From Halichondria panicea (taxonomy: Eukaryota > Porifera > Demospongiae > Suberitida > Halichondriidae): a DNA stretch of 64,000 nt. The position numbers were made by a program, and so were the translations under genes. The notes under the pieces were generated by a model that had not been told where the DNA came from, searched no databases, and saw only the letters and a list, made by a program, of their open reading frames with translations. Each line of letters starts with the position of its first letter. The stretch's first letter is position 1. This document shows positions 22,292 to 36,193 of this stretch, piece after piece. Where the stretch lies: the NCBI RefSeq assembly GCF_963675165.1, contig NC_087385.1:1426501-1490500 (forward strand), read 5' to 3'.

Positions 22292-25200
22292 CTAGAGTGA
22301 TTCAGTTTGTTTCTCAAGGAACACCAATTGGTCGACAAGGAAACAGTCTCTGATATTGGGCACAATCTCTCTCAGTTGAGCCATGATCACTAGTTCATCT
22401 TCCACCCTGTCTGTGTAGCGTGCCTTCACCAAACACTCATACAATTTATGGAAATCTTGAGCGCCAAAAATGTGTATGCACTCTCTGTAGAGACTGGTCA
22501 AGGGAAGTAACAACATAGACACAACAGAATGCATGCTAGTATATTGGGGGGGGGGACAATAATTATTCATGGTCTTAGTGCAATCACATTCCATAGTGTG
22601 GAATCATGTTGTGACTAGGATACGATCTGAGCAGCTGTATTTTCTTCTCCCTGGCCAAGGGTGTGAACGGGGAGACGCTCTCGTGAGGATCTTCCGGGGG
22701 TACCACGGGAACTGGAGCTGCAGGAAATAGGTGGAGAGGTGGTCAGTGGGTGTATAATAACAATATACAGCCATTATTATGTACCACGGTGGAATGGGAA
22801 CATAATCACAAAATTGCATTTGGAGGCTAAATACAGAATTCAGACTCACATGGGTGATTGGGGAGGTTCAGGGCATCCTCAATACACTCCAGGAATGCTT
22901 CATACTCATCCTAAAGCGTCAATAGTACACCATCTGTACACGTACACACTAACAGCACTCACATCTGATGACTCAAAGTCCTCGTACTGTGAGTAGTGGG
23001 TCTCGGCCAGGAGGGGGTCTTCCGGGATCTCCTCTGACGGCTGAGACATGATCACAACTCTCTGCCCATCAGGTACCTCATCCTGTGAACAAGAAGCCTT
23101 GTAACCACCTGAGCTATGAAGGTCTAAAATACATGTACCTGTCAAAATGACTCTAAGAACATATACAGTAGTTGTGTAATACAGAAATGCTGTGGTAGTG
23201 CAATGTGGAGGACACCAGTACCTTGTGTTCAATGCTCATGTCAGCTGGAGGATCACTGGGCTGAGGTGGCAACTCTCTCTTTGGACTGCCCTGTATACAT
23301 TAAAACACACACATGATAAGTGAATGATCACTCATTACACCAATAAAAATAGCGTTAACAATTTCACAATGCCAAGAAGAAGCTTATAGTACATGCACAC
23401 AATTGAACAGTGACTGAGTGCCTTCCTTACCCATGCCATTCTTTGAGGTTCTGCAATGATCTCTTCCATTGGTTCTACAGACATCTCCATGGGAACAGGG
23501 TCAAAGTACATTGACGATTCCGTGGCTGGTTGAGTGATAGAGAAGTTGGAGTCATTGAAGACGTCAGGATGTTCCTCCACCCAGGGGGGAATCACTCGCA
23601 CCTGTGTGTGTGTAGGGGGGGGGGGGGGGGGGGGGGTGAGTGACTGAATATGGCTAACATTCTATAGCTCTTAGGTTGACAGTGTACACAACCCAGTCGG
23701 ACTATAACATGCAGACTACTTACGTGTTGTTTCTTCCTCTCCCTCTCTCGTCGCTGCTGTATCTCCGAGAAGTTCTGAGCAGCAGCTCTCTTTCTCTTCT
23801 CAGCCTCCTCATCTGCCCGCTTCTTCTTACGCTGCTCCATCCTCTGACGGGGGGTGAGCTGTGAGTCGTCCGTCACCAGCTGCTTGAGCTTCACAGGGCT
23901 CCTGGGGAGTAGTAATGTATGTATGAGGGTGGGTATTAGCATATAGCATGGGGAGATGAATATTACCAAGAGTTCATAATGAACTCTTGATATTACATAC
24001 TAGTAGTAGATGACCAACAAAACTATTGCCCCTACATCACTACAGTCCACCGCTCACCAACTAAGCTATCAAATGACACACACACACACACCACAATGCT
24101 TCAGGGGAACAAATACAATTGATGAGAGACTCACAGAGCTTTAGCGATGGCGTCTGCCTCAGCAGCCAGTTTGGTCATGGAGCCACCTTTCATTGACATC
24201 CGCCCTCGAAGATTCTATCAGAGAGAACAGACAGTCAATCAACACCAGGTCCTGCTCACACTTCAGAGTATGAATTTACCTCCATGCATTGTTGTATGAA
24301 AGGCTCCTGTAGAACATCAACTGCCGTCGGTCTACTGTTGGGGTCTTTGTCCAACATCCTGCAGAGAGAGTAGAGTGAGTATATAGCATGTAGTTATGGT
24401 GTTGTACCTCGAAAAGATGTGTGCCAGCTGTGTGTTGAAGTGATCGGGTAGCCGTGGTTGATCCCCCTCCACTATCTTGTACATCACTGCCATCAAGTTC
24501 TAGTGGGAGCAGTACGGACGGTAGCAGCAGTATTACATACAACATGCACGGCCATTGAAAGGAAGACTCAAAGTACAAGCGTTCTGGTACCACCATGAAA
24601 CGTACACTATCTACTGTACAATACAGGTACACGTGCACAGAGGTGCTTTAGTATCAGTCCATCCATTACTACAATCATCCAACCAAATACAATATACAGG
24701 CGCACAAGAAACAACTAGAAATATCCAGCCTGTCCTCACCTGCCCCTGAAAGGCATGCTCCAGTGTGCACAGTTCGTACAGTACACAACCCAGTGACCAG
24801 ATATCCGACTTGACATTGTAGCCGTCGTGCTTGAGTACCTCCGGACTCATGTAGTAGGGTGTGCCTGTGAACGTGGTGGCCAGGTCAGACGTTCCCATGA
24901 GGATTCGGGAGATACCAAAGTCACCCAGTTTGATCAGATTATTCTTGAGGAAGATGTTTCTGTACAGAGAGAAACGAAAGCCGAGGGAGTGTCAAATATA
25001 GTGTCTGGGGGGCATTCGTATTCATGGCTTAGATTTGGATTTCAAATTAATACGCTAATAATTCATCAGTTACCAAGTGATTGTAGCTAGTAGTTTCTTA
25101 CCTTGCTTTGAGGTCTCTGTGCAGTACTCTGCGGTCGTGGATGTACTTGATGGCCGTGGTGAGTTGTATGAACCAGTCGATGATGAGAGACTCATCAAAT

Positions 25201-26222
25201 CTCCTCCCTCCCTGCTTCCACAGCTGTATCTTAGCATCAAGATCACCTCCCTATGTGTGGGGGGGGGGACGTTTGTGAGTTAATCTGCTTCTATTTAGAA
25301 CTACATTGTACATTGGTAGTTAACGGCCACCCCTGAAAAAAGGCTAGGTCACAAATACACAGTTTGTGTACCAAACAACCTCTTAACAAGGGCCACCCCT
25401 GTAAAAACGTTTGGTTCCCTAAATGTGAAAGAGGTTCCACTTCAGACAATTCAGTAGAGAATAGAAAATGTCATCAGTTACTCAGCAACGAGAGACCGCT
25501 CCCTCTCACCTCACAGTTCTCTGTGACTATGCAGAAACACTCCTTCTCCATAAAACTGTCCTGGAACTTTACGATTGAGGGATGGTCCAGCTGCAGGGAG
25601 AGCGGTGAAGAATTCTCAATCACCGAATGTGAACAGTACATTCAAGAACACGTTAAGAGTGAAAATAGATATATAATGTAAAATGGCTAGTAAGGCACTA
25701 ATCAGGAGACACTGAGCTGCTCTCAAAGCAATCTACCAGACAGTAAAGGATTGCATACCTTTGCCAGTAGTCTGGCTTCCCTCACTGCGTCCACTGTATC
25801 GTCAGGCTGCATGTCCGCCACTGGGATCTGCTTCAGAACTTTTCTGCATGGAATACGAAAATTATTGCATTGACTTTATTAACACTATGGTAAATGCTAC
25901 TATGCACTGAGTACGAGTATGACCATCCAAATCCAACCGTGATGCACCAACACTATTAATCCACACTCACTTCTCGTTGTTTGATTTGAGATCTAGTACC
26001 AGAAAAGCCGTGCCAAAAGCTCCGGATCCCAACTTTCCCTCCATCTGATACCTGTACAGACAAGGAGTTAGATCTGCTACCTGAACCACTAATGCACCTG
26101 TTTGCCATCACTTTCTTTGGCTCCAGAGAGGATGTACTGCCTCTTCTGCCATTGCCCATGTCTCCATTAGCCCCGGGGTAGTCTTGTTGGCCTCCTACTA
26201 GTAACTTCTTCGGTAGAGGCAT
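22292..26222 (-). CDS. NEK11: NIMA-related kinase 11
   Basis: Sixteen exons join in phase to 628 aa (human 645): 26222-26098, 26051-25971, 25843-25759, 25590-25510, 25250-25102, 24959-24740, 24499-24408, 24358-24280, 24214-24135, 23901-23724, 23601-23431, 23290-23222, 23082-22963, 22910-22850, 22717-22624 and 22493-22292. The kinase domain starts YQMEGKLGSGAFGTAFLV and has HRDLKARN, GDFGISR, TGTPYYMSPE and SDIWSLGCVLYEL, the standard NEK order. Orthology to NEK11 rather than other NEKs rests on the tail: LTPRQRMEQRKKKRADEE, then EEIPEDPLLAE followed by an acidic patch, then the C-terminal DCFLVDQLVFLEKQ. NEK11 acts in the DNA-damage G2/M checkpoint in vertebrates, and its role here is inferred. 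Introns contain a fragment of tRNA-Tyr (24038-24113). Confidence 0.93.
24038..24113 (-). pseudogene. tRNA-Tyr 5'-half fragment with its upstream flank
   Basis: Forward bases 'actacagtccaccgctc', 'accaacta', 'agctatc' and then 'cacacac...acaatgc', 'ttcaggggaa' match the 5' half of the tRNA-Tyr genes at 53355-54050 plus their upstream 'cctgaggcattgtagtgtgt' flank, with a few substitutions. The T arm and 3' acceptor strand are missing, so this cannot be a working tRNA. It lies in a NEK11 intron. Confidence 0.7.
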
Positions 26223-26563
26223 GCCTTTGTAACACTTTGTACATAATTATTGGTGCAGTACCGCCTCTCTTTCAAGGGTCAACGGTCAGCTTTTTTGACT
26301 CCTGCTAAAGAGGGGTGGGGCTGCTTTACACATTTCGCGCATGCGCAATAATTATATTCAATGCCAAGAGATAGCTAAAAGTCATTTGAAAAACAGTGAA
26401 CAAAAGTGTGACAGCTATTATATAAATCATAGAATGAAGAAAGAACAGAATACACAAACACACAGTGCATGTTACCACTCGATTGGAAGTAAAACGTTAA
26501 CTGGAATATAAACTATAAATAATGGCAGACATAACATACAAAGCACTAGGCAACGAAACAACA
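26223..26563. other. Spacer between NEK11 start and G alpha stop
   Basis: Both genes run leftwards, so this 341-bp stretch should hold the NEK11 promoter and the G alpha 3' end. It has a palindromic GCGCATGCGC near 26337-26346, a motif seen many times in the window. No gene is visible. Confidence 0.5.
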
Positions 26564-27771
26564 CTAAAATAAACCAGTTTCTCTCAAATGCTCAGCAATG
26601 ATAATGTCCGTAACTGCTTCAAACACAAACTGAACGTTCGACGTGTCTGTTGCACATGTGACGTGAGTGTAGACTGTTTTGCGTGTCGGGTTCTTGTTGA
26701 GTCTGACAAACTTATCACAGATGAATCGCACTCCATCTTGGAAAGAGTTCTGACCTGCAGCAGGGAAGAGCACACAAGTTTAGTATCAGCAATATCTAGA
26801 AACCAAGAATCTGGTACAACACTTTGGAAATCAAGACTATAAAAAATTGTAGCACCACAAGATATGATAATTAAAGTAAGGATGGCACTCTGGTGACAGC
26901 TAACCCCTCAACACAGGCCACCTCTGTCCCTAATGTACCTAATAGTAAACTTACTAGTACACAGTGCATAGTGCACAGTACACAGGACATGCACAGTAAC
27001 ATACACATGCAGTGCACCCTCTATAATCACTACTGCCCACCTCTGTAGTCAGGGAAGAAGTCTCTCAGTGGTCTCTCTTTGATCTTTCTTTCAAAGAGGT
27101 CCTTCTTGTTGAGGAAGAGGATGACAGAGGTGTCCAGGAACCATTTGTTGTTCAGGATGGAGTTGAACAGTCGTAGGGCCTCTTCCATACGATTCTGGGG
27201 TAAGAAAAGAAATAGGGATTGAATTGTGATTGCGCTAGCTACATAACTCAAAACAAGAGCTAAGAGTTTTGATAGTCAGAGCAAAGCATGCCATGCACTC
27301 GCGTTACAAGAGAAATAATTGTTTGTGCCTATAATGTTTTTGTGCCTATATTATTATTAAGCTCATCTCTATAGAGATTAGCTTTGACTTACAGTGTCTT
27401 GTTCCTCACGTAGACCAAGATCGTATGCTGACAGAGACACAAAGAACAGAATTGCTGTGACATCTTCAAAACAATGGATCCACTTTTTTCTCTCTGATCT
27501 CTGACCGCCCACATCCACCACCCTGGGATAACAAAATAATACATTAAAATAATAATTATAAATCAGCATCTGCAGTTAACACACAGTATACCATATAATT
27601 TATATACATGCATATTATTTTCATCACTGCATGCGTACGTACCTGAAGTTGAGAGAACGATAATTAAAGGTAGATTCTACGATTCCAGTTGACTTTACTC
27701 TTGTTCTGAGAATGTCTTGAGTATTCGGTACGTATCGTCTGTCTCCAATTCTCTCTAAACTGTCGAGGTAG

Positions 27772-27826
<55 letters not shown>

Positions 27827-30800
27827 TGTGTGGTTGGGTGAAATGTGCACCTGTGTGAATGGGATATATATATATACATACCAGTCAAGTTGTGAGTAGG
27901 ATAGTTGTGGCTACCACTAACCTAGGCTGCCCCCAAAACAAAGTAGCTAAGGTAACCCACAACTGAGAAGCTACAAAATAAATTGCCAAGAAATGCAGCA
28001 CAAAGAGATTCCACTTTAGATTAAAATTAACAGATGTGAGATGTGAAAAATGTTATAAAATCAAAGGGTGGCCAAGCCCTATATACAGCCATTGTCCTGG
28101 TAATGGGCCGAAGCAGTTGTCAGCTTGTAGGCAGACATGTGTGCAGCTACTGAATAAACACAAACACGGCCATACTAGGCCAGCACAGAGTATGGTAGCA
28201 CTTATTTGAATGCACACATTGTGCTAAAGTTGCTACAATTAACTAAACACCAGACAAATGCTACAGCATAACAAAAGAATAATTATATGCACATTCTTTC
28301 TGAATAAGGCTCAGTTAAGGGTAGTTAAAGAGGATTCTAAGAATGAATACGAATCCACAATAGAAGAAGGAATCATTAATCATATTAAGAGTGAATCTTC
28401 AAAGAGGTCATAGTCAGGAACTACAGGAAGTTGCTAATAATTCAGCCAAATGCTAGCATGCACACAGCAACTAATTAACCAACACAGCTGTATTGCATAA
28501 TTAAAAACAACAACTTGTGCTTACTATAACACAGTTAGTATAGCTACATGTACAATTTGACAGCCATGCACAGTCAAATATTCAGTGCATGGGGTATATA
28601 AAACCACTTACAATTGTGCCGAGTCGTTGAGTTGGTATTCGCTAGATCTCCTGAAGCACAGCTGCACTCCTGGGTCGGCCCACAAGTTCCTCATGGCTTG
28701 CATTAGAGTCGGAGTGAAGGGTTCTGTGTCGTGATGACTAGCTGTGACTCCGAACAACAACAAGGCCTCGTCCTGTACGTGCGTGTGCAAGGGTGTGCAA
28801 CATGATGTTTCGTATACATGCAACAAAAAAGAATCATGCACATCTTTCATTAGCTAGCTGTTAATCAGCACACAAGTTTACACAGGAAAGGTAGTTTAGT
28901 TGGGTTGCCAAGGGACCCAAGACCATGATAGCCTAACAGATGACCTCTCTGAGCTAGCCAGCCACAGGTATATACATGTGTGGGAATATCAATATCAATC
29001 ACCATATTCAATGCCCCACCTGGCTATGAAATCCACCTTATGAGTAGTGAGTAAATGATGAGTTTATTGGAGGGCATTCAGATAGCATTGTACAACTAAC
29101 TGAAAGTGGGCCCTCAATTTGGCATGCATTTGGTGGACTTAAAATTCAGTTTCTTTGCAAGTTAATATAACAAACAAATCAATGAAGTATTTAATTCATC
29201 ACCAGGTATGAGAGCACTTGCTACAGGACACAAAAGATCAAAGGAAGTGATTCCTTTTAAGTCAAGTGCACTTTTAAGATAAGCCAAGATAAAAGAAACT
29301 GGTGTATATACAAAACTGGTCTAGACACACAAGTAAAGAGCAAAACAACAGCATTCATAACATTAAGTTCAGCTGTAAAATATACAACACTTAGAGTGTA
29401 CAGGACAAACACAAGGGCCCTCCCAATCACATGCACCGTCTAAATAGTCTAAAATGCTCCAGCTAGTGCAACTTGCTTCACTAGGGAACCAGTGGGAGTG
29501 GGGAAGTGTCTCTATGAATACACTAATAGCTTGCTGCCCCACCCACTAAACGCTAGAATGAAGCACTGCGATAGACTATACGCTCATACAATGATTATGC
29601 TTATAAACCCGGCCAGGCCAATTGCATCATGCAGCATATCCTATCTAGGGCAAGCACTCACTTCATCACACAAGCATTGGCGCAGACTGTCTAAATACAG
29701 TCTAAGTTCACGTTTACTAGAGCCATCCTTCATCAGTGAACCCACACAGTACACACAGTCTCAACCTACGCTATATATACATATATATACACACAGAGAA
29801 CGAAGGCAGCTGCCTAACATAACGGGTGAATAGGCACTTTATGAGTCATGCAGGATATGCCAATTGAGTACACAAATTATGTTTCCATCTACAGATTTAA
29901 AAATTGAACCTATGAATACTGACTACAACATTGGGCAAACTCTCAAAGGATGAATGTGCAGTCAAGTTCAAAATGCAACATTGCACACTAAGTGTATGAT
30001 GTCAGTCTACAACAAAGTACAGCCATTATCCCTACACACAATGGTCGTTGGAGAGCAGAAGACAAATCATCTTGTAGCCATAATTATCTCTTTGTTACGA
30101 GCGCATGCAAGTACATTTAAAATGCTCAGCACAATTAACGTAGAATAGTCATTGTAATGCCATGGCCTTACCGAGCTTCAACATGTTTACTATGTCACAC
30201 TATATACATCACATCACTATATACATCACATGATAAATCCCCGTGTGTACTCAAGCGCTACCCTATAAGCAAAAGTGCACACACGCATTCACTTCCAGTA
30301 TGCTAAGATGAACGGCCCTAGCTGGCATATGAGCCAGCAACAACACACGTCTAGGTGTGGTTCAACCCCACAATAGGACATGCTGATGACAGCACTTTGG
30401 GTTATTGGCAAAAACAAGCTAAGTCAACATTCCCATAAAAACCTATCCAAGCACGAAATGCACTTTTCCCTACCCACTCACACGAAAAAACAATAACAAA
30501 TACAAGAAAACTCACTCTTCTGGCGGGATTTGCAAAGTTGATCCCGAGGATGTCCATGCCCTTGATAATGGCCGCCAGTGAGGATATGGTGTTGCTGTAG
30601 ATGACTCTTCTGAACTGTTTGCACTCATCTCTTGAGTAGCCATTCTCGTGGATAATTCTATGAAAGGGAAAATGAAAAACATGAATTTATGTGCTGCCTC
30701 TAAAAATGGGATTCTAAAAACGTTCATCTTTTCAAGTGCTAAAAAAATGCAGCTGAGCTGGCAATTAAGTCAACTTGTTATCACCAACTTTATTCAGTGA

Positions 30801-33699
30801 TAAACACATGCTAATCAGGGAAGGTCACCTTTAACTATATTCACAGGCATCCAAAAAGCTTGTGAATGCCAATAAACAACCTCATGTTGCCCACAACAAG
30901 CAGACCAAACCACAAGTGAATTGAGACACCATCTAGAGTGCAGATCTAGTGTTGTGGCAGGCTACATTCCATGCATACTAGTGTATAAACAAATAGAGGG
31001 AATAACAGTACGAAACTCACTTCATTTGTTTCACGAAAGTGCTCTTGCCAGATTCACCAGCGCCTGTGTGTGTGGAGGGAGGAGGATATCGTTCATTAAC
31101 TTTCTGTATTGTTGTTACGCTCTAGTAAATGTTTGTGTGCAGTGCCTGTATGCGTAACAGTGGACTACTGTGGGTGTGCATAAAAATAATTAATGAGTTA
31201 TAATTATTAAATCACCCTGTTGAACTTTGAGGCCCACATCAATGCCAGTATACAATGCACACACTCACACACAACTATAACAATGGCCCTTGTTGTAGTC
31301 TGGAGAGCATGAAAGCATACCATACTGTTGATTAACTGACACATGATCCAGGCACACTAGGCAGCACTAACAGTTGCTAGGCACATCTCTAGGTCTTATT
31401 GAAATAATCTACAGGTGCAATCCCTTTGATATGGTAACATGACACAGCAGTAACATGCTGCTAGTGACTCATAATATACATAATTTATAACACATACCAT
31501 AAGCTTCCATAACCAAGAAGACAATGGATAAAGAATTTTACACTTGAGTTTAAACAAATCGTTGAAATGTACCAAGTGAGAGAAATAGATGATCAACAAA
31601 ACAACACATTAATTTTACACAACAGTTTGTACTACAAGTGGAGACACACTTCAATGATTATCAGTGGGCAGACGGAGTTCTTACGGTAGATAAGTTACTT
31701 ACTTTCTAGTCATCCCAAGCACGACTAATGCACTGATCGAGCACACGGTTAAGCACACTATATAAACAGACCTTAAAGTTGTGGGCGATCTCAGTCAGTC
31801 AAAACGACTCCTTTTACGCTTTATAATAGTCGCACAACATTAACTTTTACCATTTTAATTACATCAGCAAATAGGGTCATAATTCTACAACAAGCAGAAA
31901 ACATTCAAATAATGTCAAAAACGACGTTCTCAAGTTGTAACGCTACATGCAAGTTCAAACACCATTACTTAAGTGATTATGTGATTATGTTGGCTGTTGA
32001 TACTAGCAAGCCTATACAAAAGGGCATACTCAGTCAGTGATGTAATGTCTAATGCTCAGGGGTGATTGCACTCCTGCTACCCAACAAAGTGATGGGTGGA
32101 TGGGAAAAACTAGCCACTGCAAAGCGACCCATTAGCCTCACAGCAGGGGGTAGTCTGTGTTGCTAAGATGATGCAAGTACACACAGCGAAAAAATAGTGA
32201 CCACAATTTATTGTCAGCAAAACCAGGAAATGTACCTTCAGGATAAAGGCATGCTCACAAATTATCAGGTAGTTACATGCAGATGTGGTTTAATTAATTG
32301 CCTCTATACAGGTGCTAATGAAGGAACTATTAATGTTGATAAATGCAGATGTGGTTTAATTGTATGCCTCCAGGTGCTAATGAAGGGACTATTAATGACC
32401 CAGCTGCTGCTGATTAAGAGCTTCACACAATGGGTGAGCTCACACATCAAAGCACCTAGCTAAGCATGGTCATCCTTTGTCTAGGAGTGCACAATACTCA
32501 TCACATGAGCCACCTGTTGCAACACAACTCCTAAACCAGTCATCTACCAACAAATAGTGGGACAAGTGTAACAATTGCTCCTACCGAACCTAAAATGACC
32601 TTTGTTTGGGTGAATACAATCATGAGCACAAATAAAGCAACTTGCGCTTTCTGTTTGAAAAGTGTGTGAGGTTTGTCAACAAGGTTTTTGGTAGAATTAC
32701 CAGTGGGTGAAATTTATTACAACCCACAAACTAAGCTGCAATAGTACACAGCATTAACAAACAAAAGGTGTGTAATTCACAAAAAAGGTGTTTTTTTTCA
32801 CCTACTTATGCAATAACAAAACCTAGGTGCTTAATTACAACTGATTAGTGAAATATCAAAAACTAGAAACTCATTATATAGGCCGGCTACACAAGCAATG
32901 TAACCTTATGCTCGTGAGGTCATGTACGATGTTTAAGGTCTGGAAATCTTGAAAAGATAATCTACAAAACACTTTCAATGCTTAAAAACATAGTCGGACG
33001 CAAGAGCAAAAACAAACAAGAAGTGACAAGGGTCAGTAGAGATAGGCAGGATATAATTGTAGCCCTAGTAGCTCAAATCAACAATCACAAATACAGTTAC
33101 AGTTAGCTTGCCCCAAGGCAGATTATATTAGACTCAAATTAACACTGTTGGGACTTCTAATTAGTGAAAATGAGAAATGAGGGGACGAAAATGAAGGCAG
33201 TACATAAACAACATTGATGGGGCACGCTAAAACAGCAAGTGGGTGGATGCATGTTCCTAAGTAAAGCATGCAAAGCAAACACAGGGGATGATTATGCATA
33301 TAGAAGGTCTGTGCATTAGCATAATCAGACTGTAATAATTGATTACAGACTGTCATGATGGAGACAGATAAGATAACTTCAAAAGCTCATAAAAAATAAT
33401 TGCCTGTTTATAGCAATACAGCTAAGTACAGCACTCATGTTCAGATGCTCACTATACTGTACTGCTGATAGCTAGCTACAAACATAGGCATGAAGTTTAA
33501 GCTCCAGACTAGCTGCTCAGATAATAATTATAAATGCAAACTATTACTAAAACTAAAATCAGATATGCTCAGACTCCTCACCTAACAAGAGCAGCTTGAC
33601 CTCTTTGCTTTTGCTCCCTTGCTCTGAGGCTAGTTTCTTGTCAATCTCCAAGCTCCTTTGCACCGCCTCCTTTTCTTGAGAACTTAGAGCACACCCCAT
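26564..33699 (-). CDS. Heterotrimeric G-protein alpha subunit, Gi/o-like
   Basis: Eight exons, 33699-33582, 31063-31021, 30657-30516, 28772-28612, 27771-27643, 27522-27393, 27194-27041 and 26754-26564, join in phase to 355 aa. The N-terminus MGCALSS carries the Gly2 myristoylation and Cys3 palmitoylation sites of Gi-type subunits. G1 is GAGESGKST, switch I is RTRVKSTG (catalytic Arg present; Ser where Gi has the first Thr), switch II is [16 protein letters not shown], followed by FLNKKD and TCAT. The C-terminus is HLRETGLF: it keeps the Gi-like GLF end but has Thr in place of the Cys at -4. It should couple to GPCRs at the inner plasma membrane. Introns are much larger than elsewhere here (intron 1 is 2.5 kb, intron 3 is 1.7 kb, intron 4 is 840 bp), with no gene seen in them. 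Confidence 0.95.
27772..27822. repeat. TG/CA microsatellite at a G alpha splice acceptor
   Basis: A (TG)n run of about 50 bases starts at the acceptor of G alpha exon 5 (exon edge 27771). On the transcribed strand the intron therefore ends in (CA)n followed by CAG. Confidence 0.9.
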
Positions 33700-36193
33700 T
33701 CTTTTATTTTCAAATCACAAGTAAGCAAGCTTAATAGTTAGTTCTGACTGTGTGATAGCTACGATCTTTCTCTGTTCTCAGCTCTGCAGGAGGCTTTTGT
33801 ACATGCACCGATGGTGGGGGGTAAAACCATAGGAAACTTGCAATCAAAAGTGGGTGGGCCTAAGAGAGCTTGTAAAAAAGCAAACAGGAAATAATTGGCC
33901 ATGAATATCATTAGCACATTATCACATGCCATTACAGCAGCAATTATTCATAACTATAATTATACACAACTGCCACCATTCCATATTGCATACTGAACCT
34001 TATACATGTAAGCTCTCACCTTACTAATGTAACAGTGATACCTAAAACATATGTACACATCAAATGATTATTGTGTCTTCAGCTTCTTCTCGGGTAGCAG
34101 TGATGCACGGATTTAGTGCTGGAAACGACACCCCAACTATCATCCCTAACATGGGTAGTACTTACTTAGAGCTGCAATCTATAAGCCAGTGTCATGTGAG
34201 ACTTGCATTTGGATATCTTGTTTCTGTGGAAACCACATCTTAGAATTGTGTTTTCCCTTTTTTCCCCTCAGACATATCACATGCATGCGTTTATACATGC
34301 ATGGCTTAGTACATGCTCATGCACAAATACTTAGTCTATATACTAACCAGAACTCCCTAAAATGACTCAGCTGGAACTGTCAAAGGTTTCATGTAATGAA
34401 ATGGAAGCTCATCAAAATACTCTGAACGTCATGTTTTGGTAAACCTCTCATACTCGACATTCACTTATAAATGAGAAATGCAATTCGCTTGTGTGAATAG
34501 AAGAATCACAAAGGAACAGAAAAGGGTTTCTCAAGATGAGGTTATTGTAAACTATTAAGCTCACATTCTTGCAAAACAAAAAACTTTCTCATACACTCAG
34601 AAGTTATACCAGACATCACAAACACAATAATGATAAACCGTGGGCGTTCACGGACCATCCCATGCACAATGTTGTAATGTGTGCGTGGGGCATATTGCTT
34701 AATTATATTTAAACCCCCAATAGTTATCTCCCAGAAAGGATGGAAGTTAATAGTATGTTATTGCACACGATTATACCACTTTTAGTTATGATGTAGTTTT
34801 GAGTCTGCAGTCTAGGATATGAGGTAACTGTTACAACACACGAGCTTTATTAGGTACTATTAATAGAAGGAGGGAAGTGCATGCAGATACATCCTATAAT
34901 AATATTTACATGCACAGGTATTATACACTAGCAATTAGCAGTAGGTAATATCCTAAGTTGCGCAAGTATGCTGGCCAACCAGAAGACACTTCAAAACATG
35001 TATTAATTACTCATAGGTATATTATGTAGTCCTCAGTATCACTTTGAAATTTCAGTTGTACGAAAAAGAGGGAAATGCTCAAAGAGGAAATTATACATTT
35101 ATATGGCTCACTCCTGTATTTGAATCTGTGTGATATTACAATGATGCAATAAGTACATTAACAGGATACAAGTGTATACACAAGGTTCATATCTACATAA
35201 CCTTCCTCTACAAGACTAGGAATGTAGCACTTTCTGTGAGTGTGAGGATAGAACAACCGTGAACGCATGACGCACATGCATGGGTGAAGGAATACTGATA
35301 AAGGAAGTGCCTACAGCAGCTAATGAAGCTAGAGGCTTCTTTCCCAACCTTAATGGAGTGATGTGGTGAGGAACAGTCACTGATTCAGAGAAAGTTCTCA
35401 ATCACTGTCCCTGTGATCTCACAAGCAGTCAAGTTTTGTTTTGTACGCATGCTGAGGAAGAAATAAAATTGAACCATTGTTTTTTACCTTTAGCGATCAT
35501 GCATACATAATATATGCAATGACAAATGCACCGCAAAAATGCATTGCACAAAAAGTTTTCAGTGAACTGAGTCTAGCGTAAACTCAAAATCTGTAGCTAT
35601 AGAATAAGTTATGAAATGAAGTGGGATTGTTTATATTTCTCTATTCAATGAGGCATGCAGTTACAGCTGTGGTGGGTGTAGTACAGAGCCAATAGCTGGC
35701 AACACATAAGAACCAGTTACAACAGTGCCCACACTGTTGGCATCAAGGTTCACTACAGAGGGTGTTTGTATATAAACATGATGCTGATATGAAGGGAATG
35801 ATAATAGCTAATTGCATTCAGCCTCTAAGAACTATACATCCGACTACCCTGTGAAAATGGTTGGATTGTAAGGTGTGGTGTATCCATGGGCCCTGCACAC
35901 GTGCATTAATTAATTTAACAGATATAATTTATGGCACTGGCCGCTATAATTATAGACACAAAGAAATCGATATTTCGTATTAGGCAATTTATTATCTTGG
36001 GGCAGAATTTCACTCAGGAATGCAATTCAATAGCCTGTTGCCTGGATATTACTCAAATCACCTTGATTCCATCCCATCCCATTACTCTTCCATCTTCTGA
36101 CCACTTTCCACATGGCCACATGGCCACCCTTACCCAATGGTCTGAACTGCTGTTTTCCCCCTGGGCCTCCTAGCGCTTTAGTACCACTGCACC
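33700..36193. other. 2.5 kb divergent intergenic region
   Basis: This is the largest gene-free spacer in the window, between the starts of G alpha and OTUD6B. It is AT-rich with scattered GCATGC and TACATGTA motifs. I see no coding exon, structural RNA or clear transposon in it. The large introns of G alpha and this spacer together could hold regulatory DNA, but nothing specific can be read by eye. Confidence 0.5.

Noticed and set aside
35216..35401. Minus-strand frame of 61 codons in the 2.5 kb spacer
   Set aside because: It is isolated, short, without family resemblance and without convincing splice sites.
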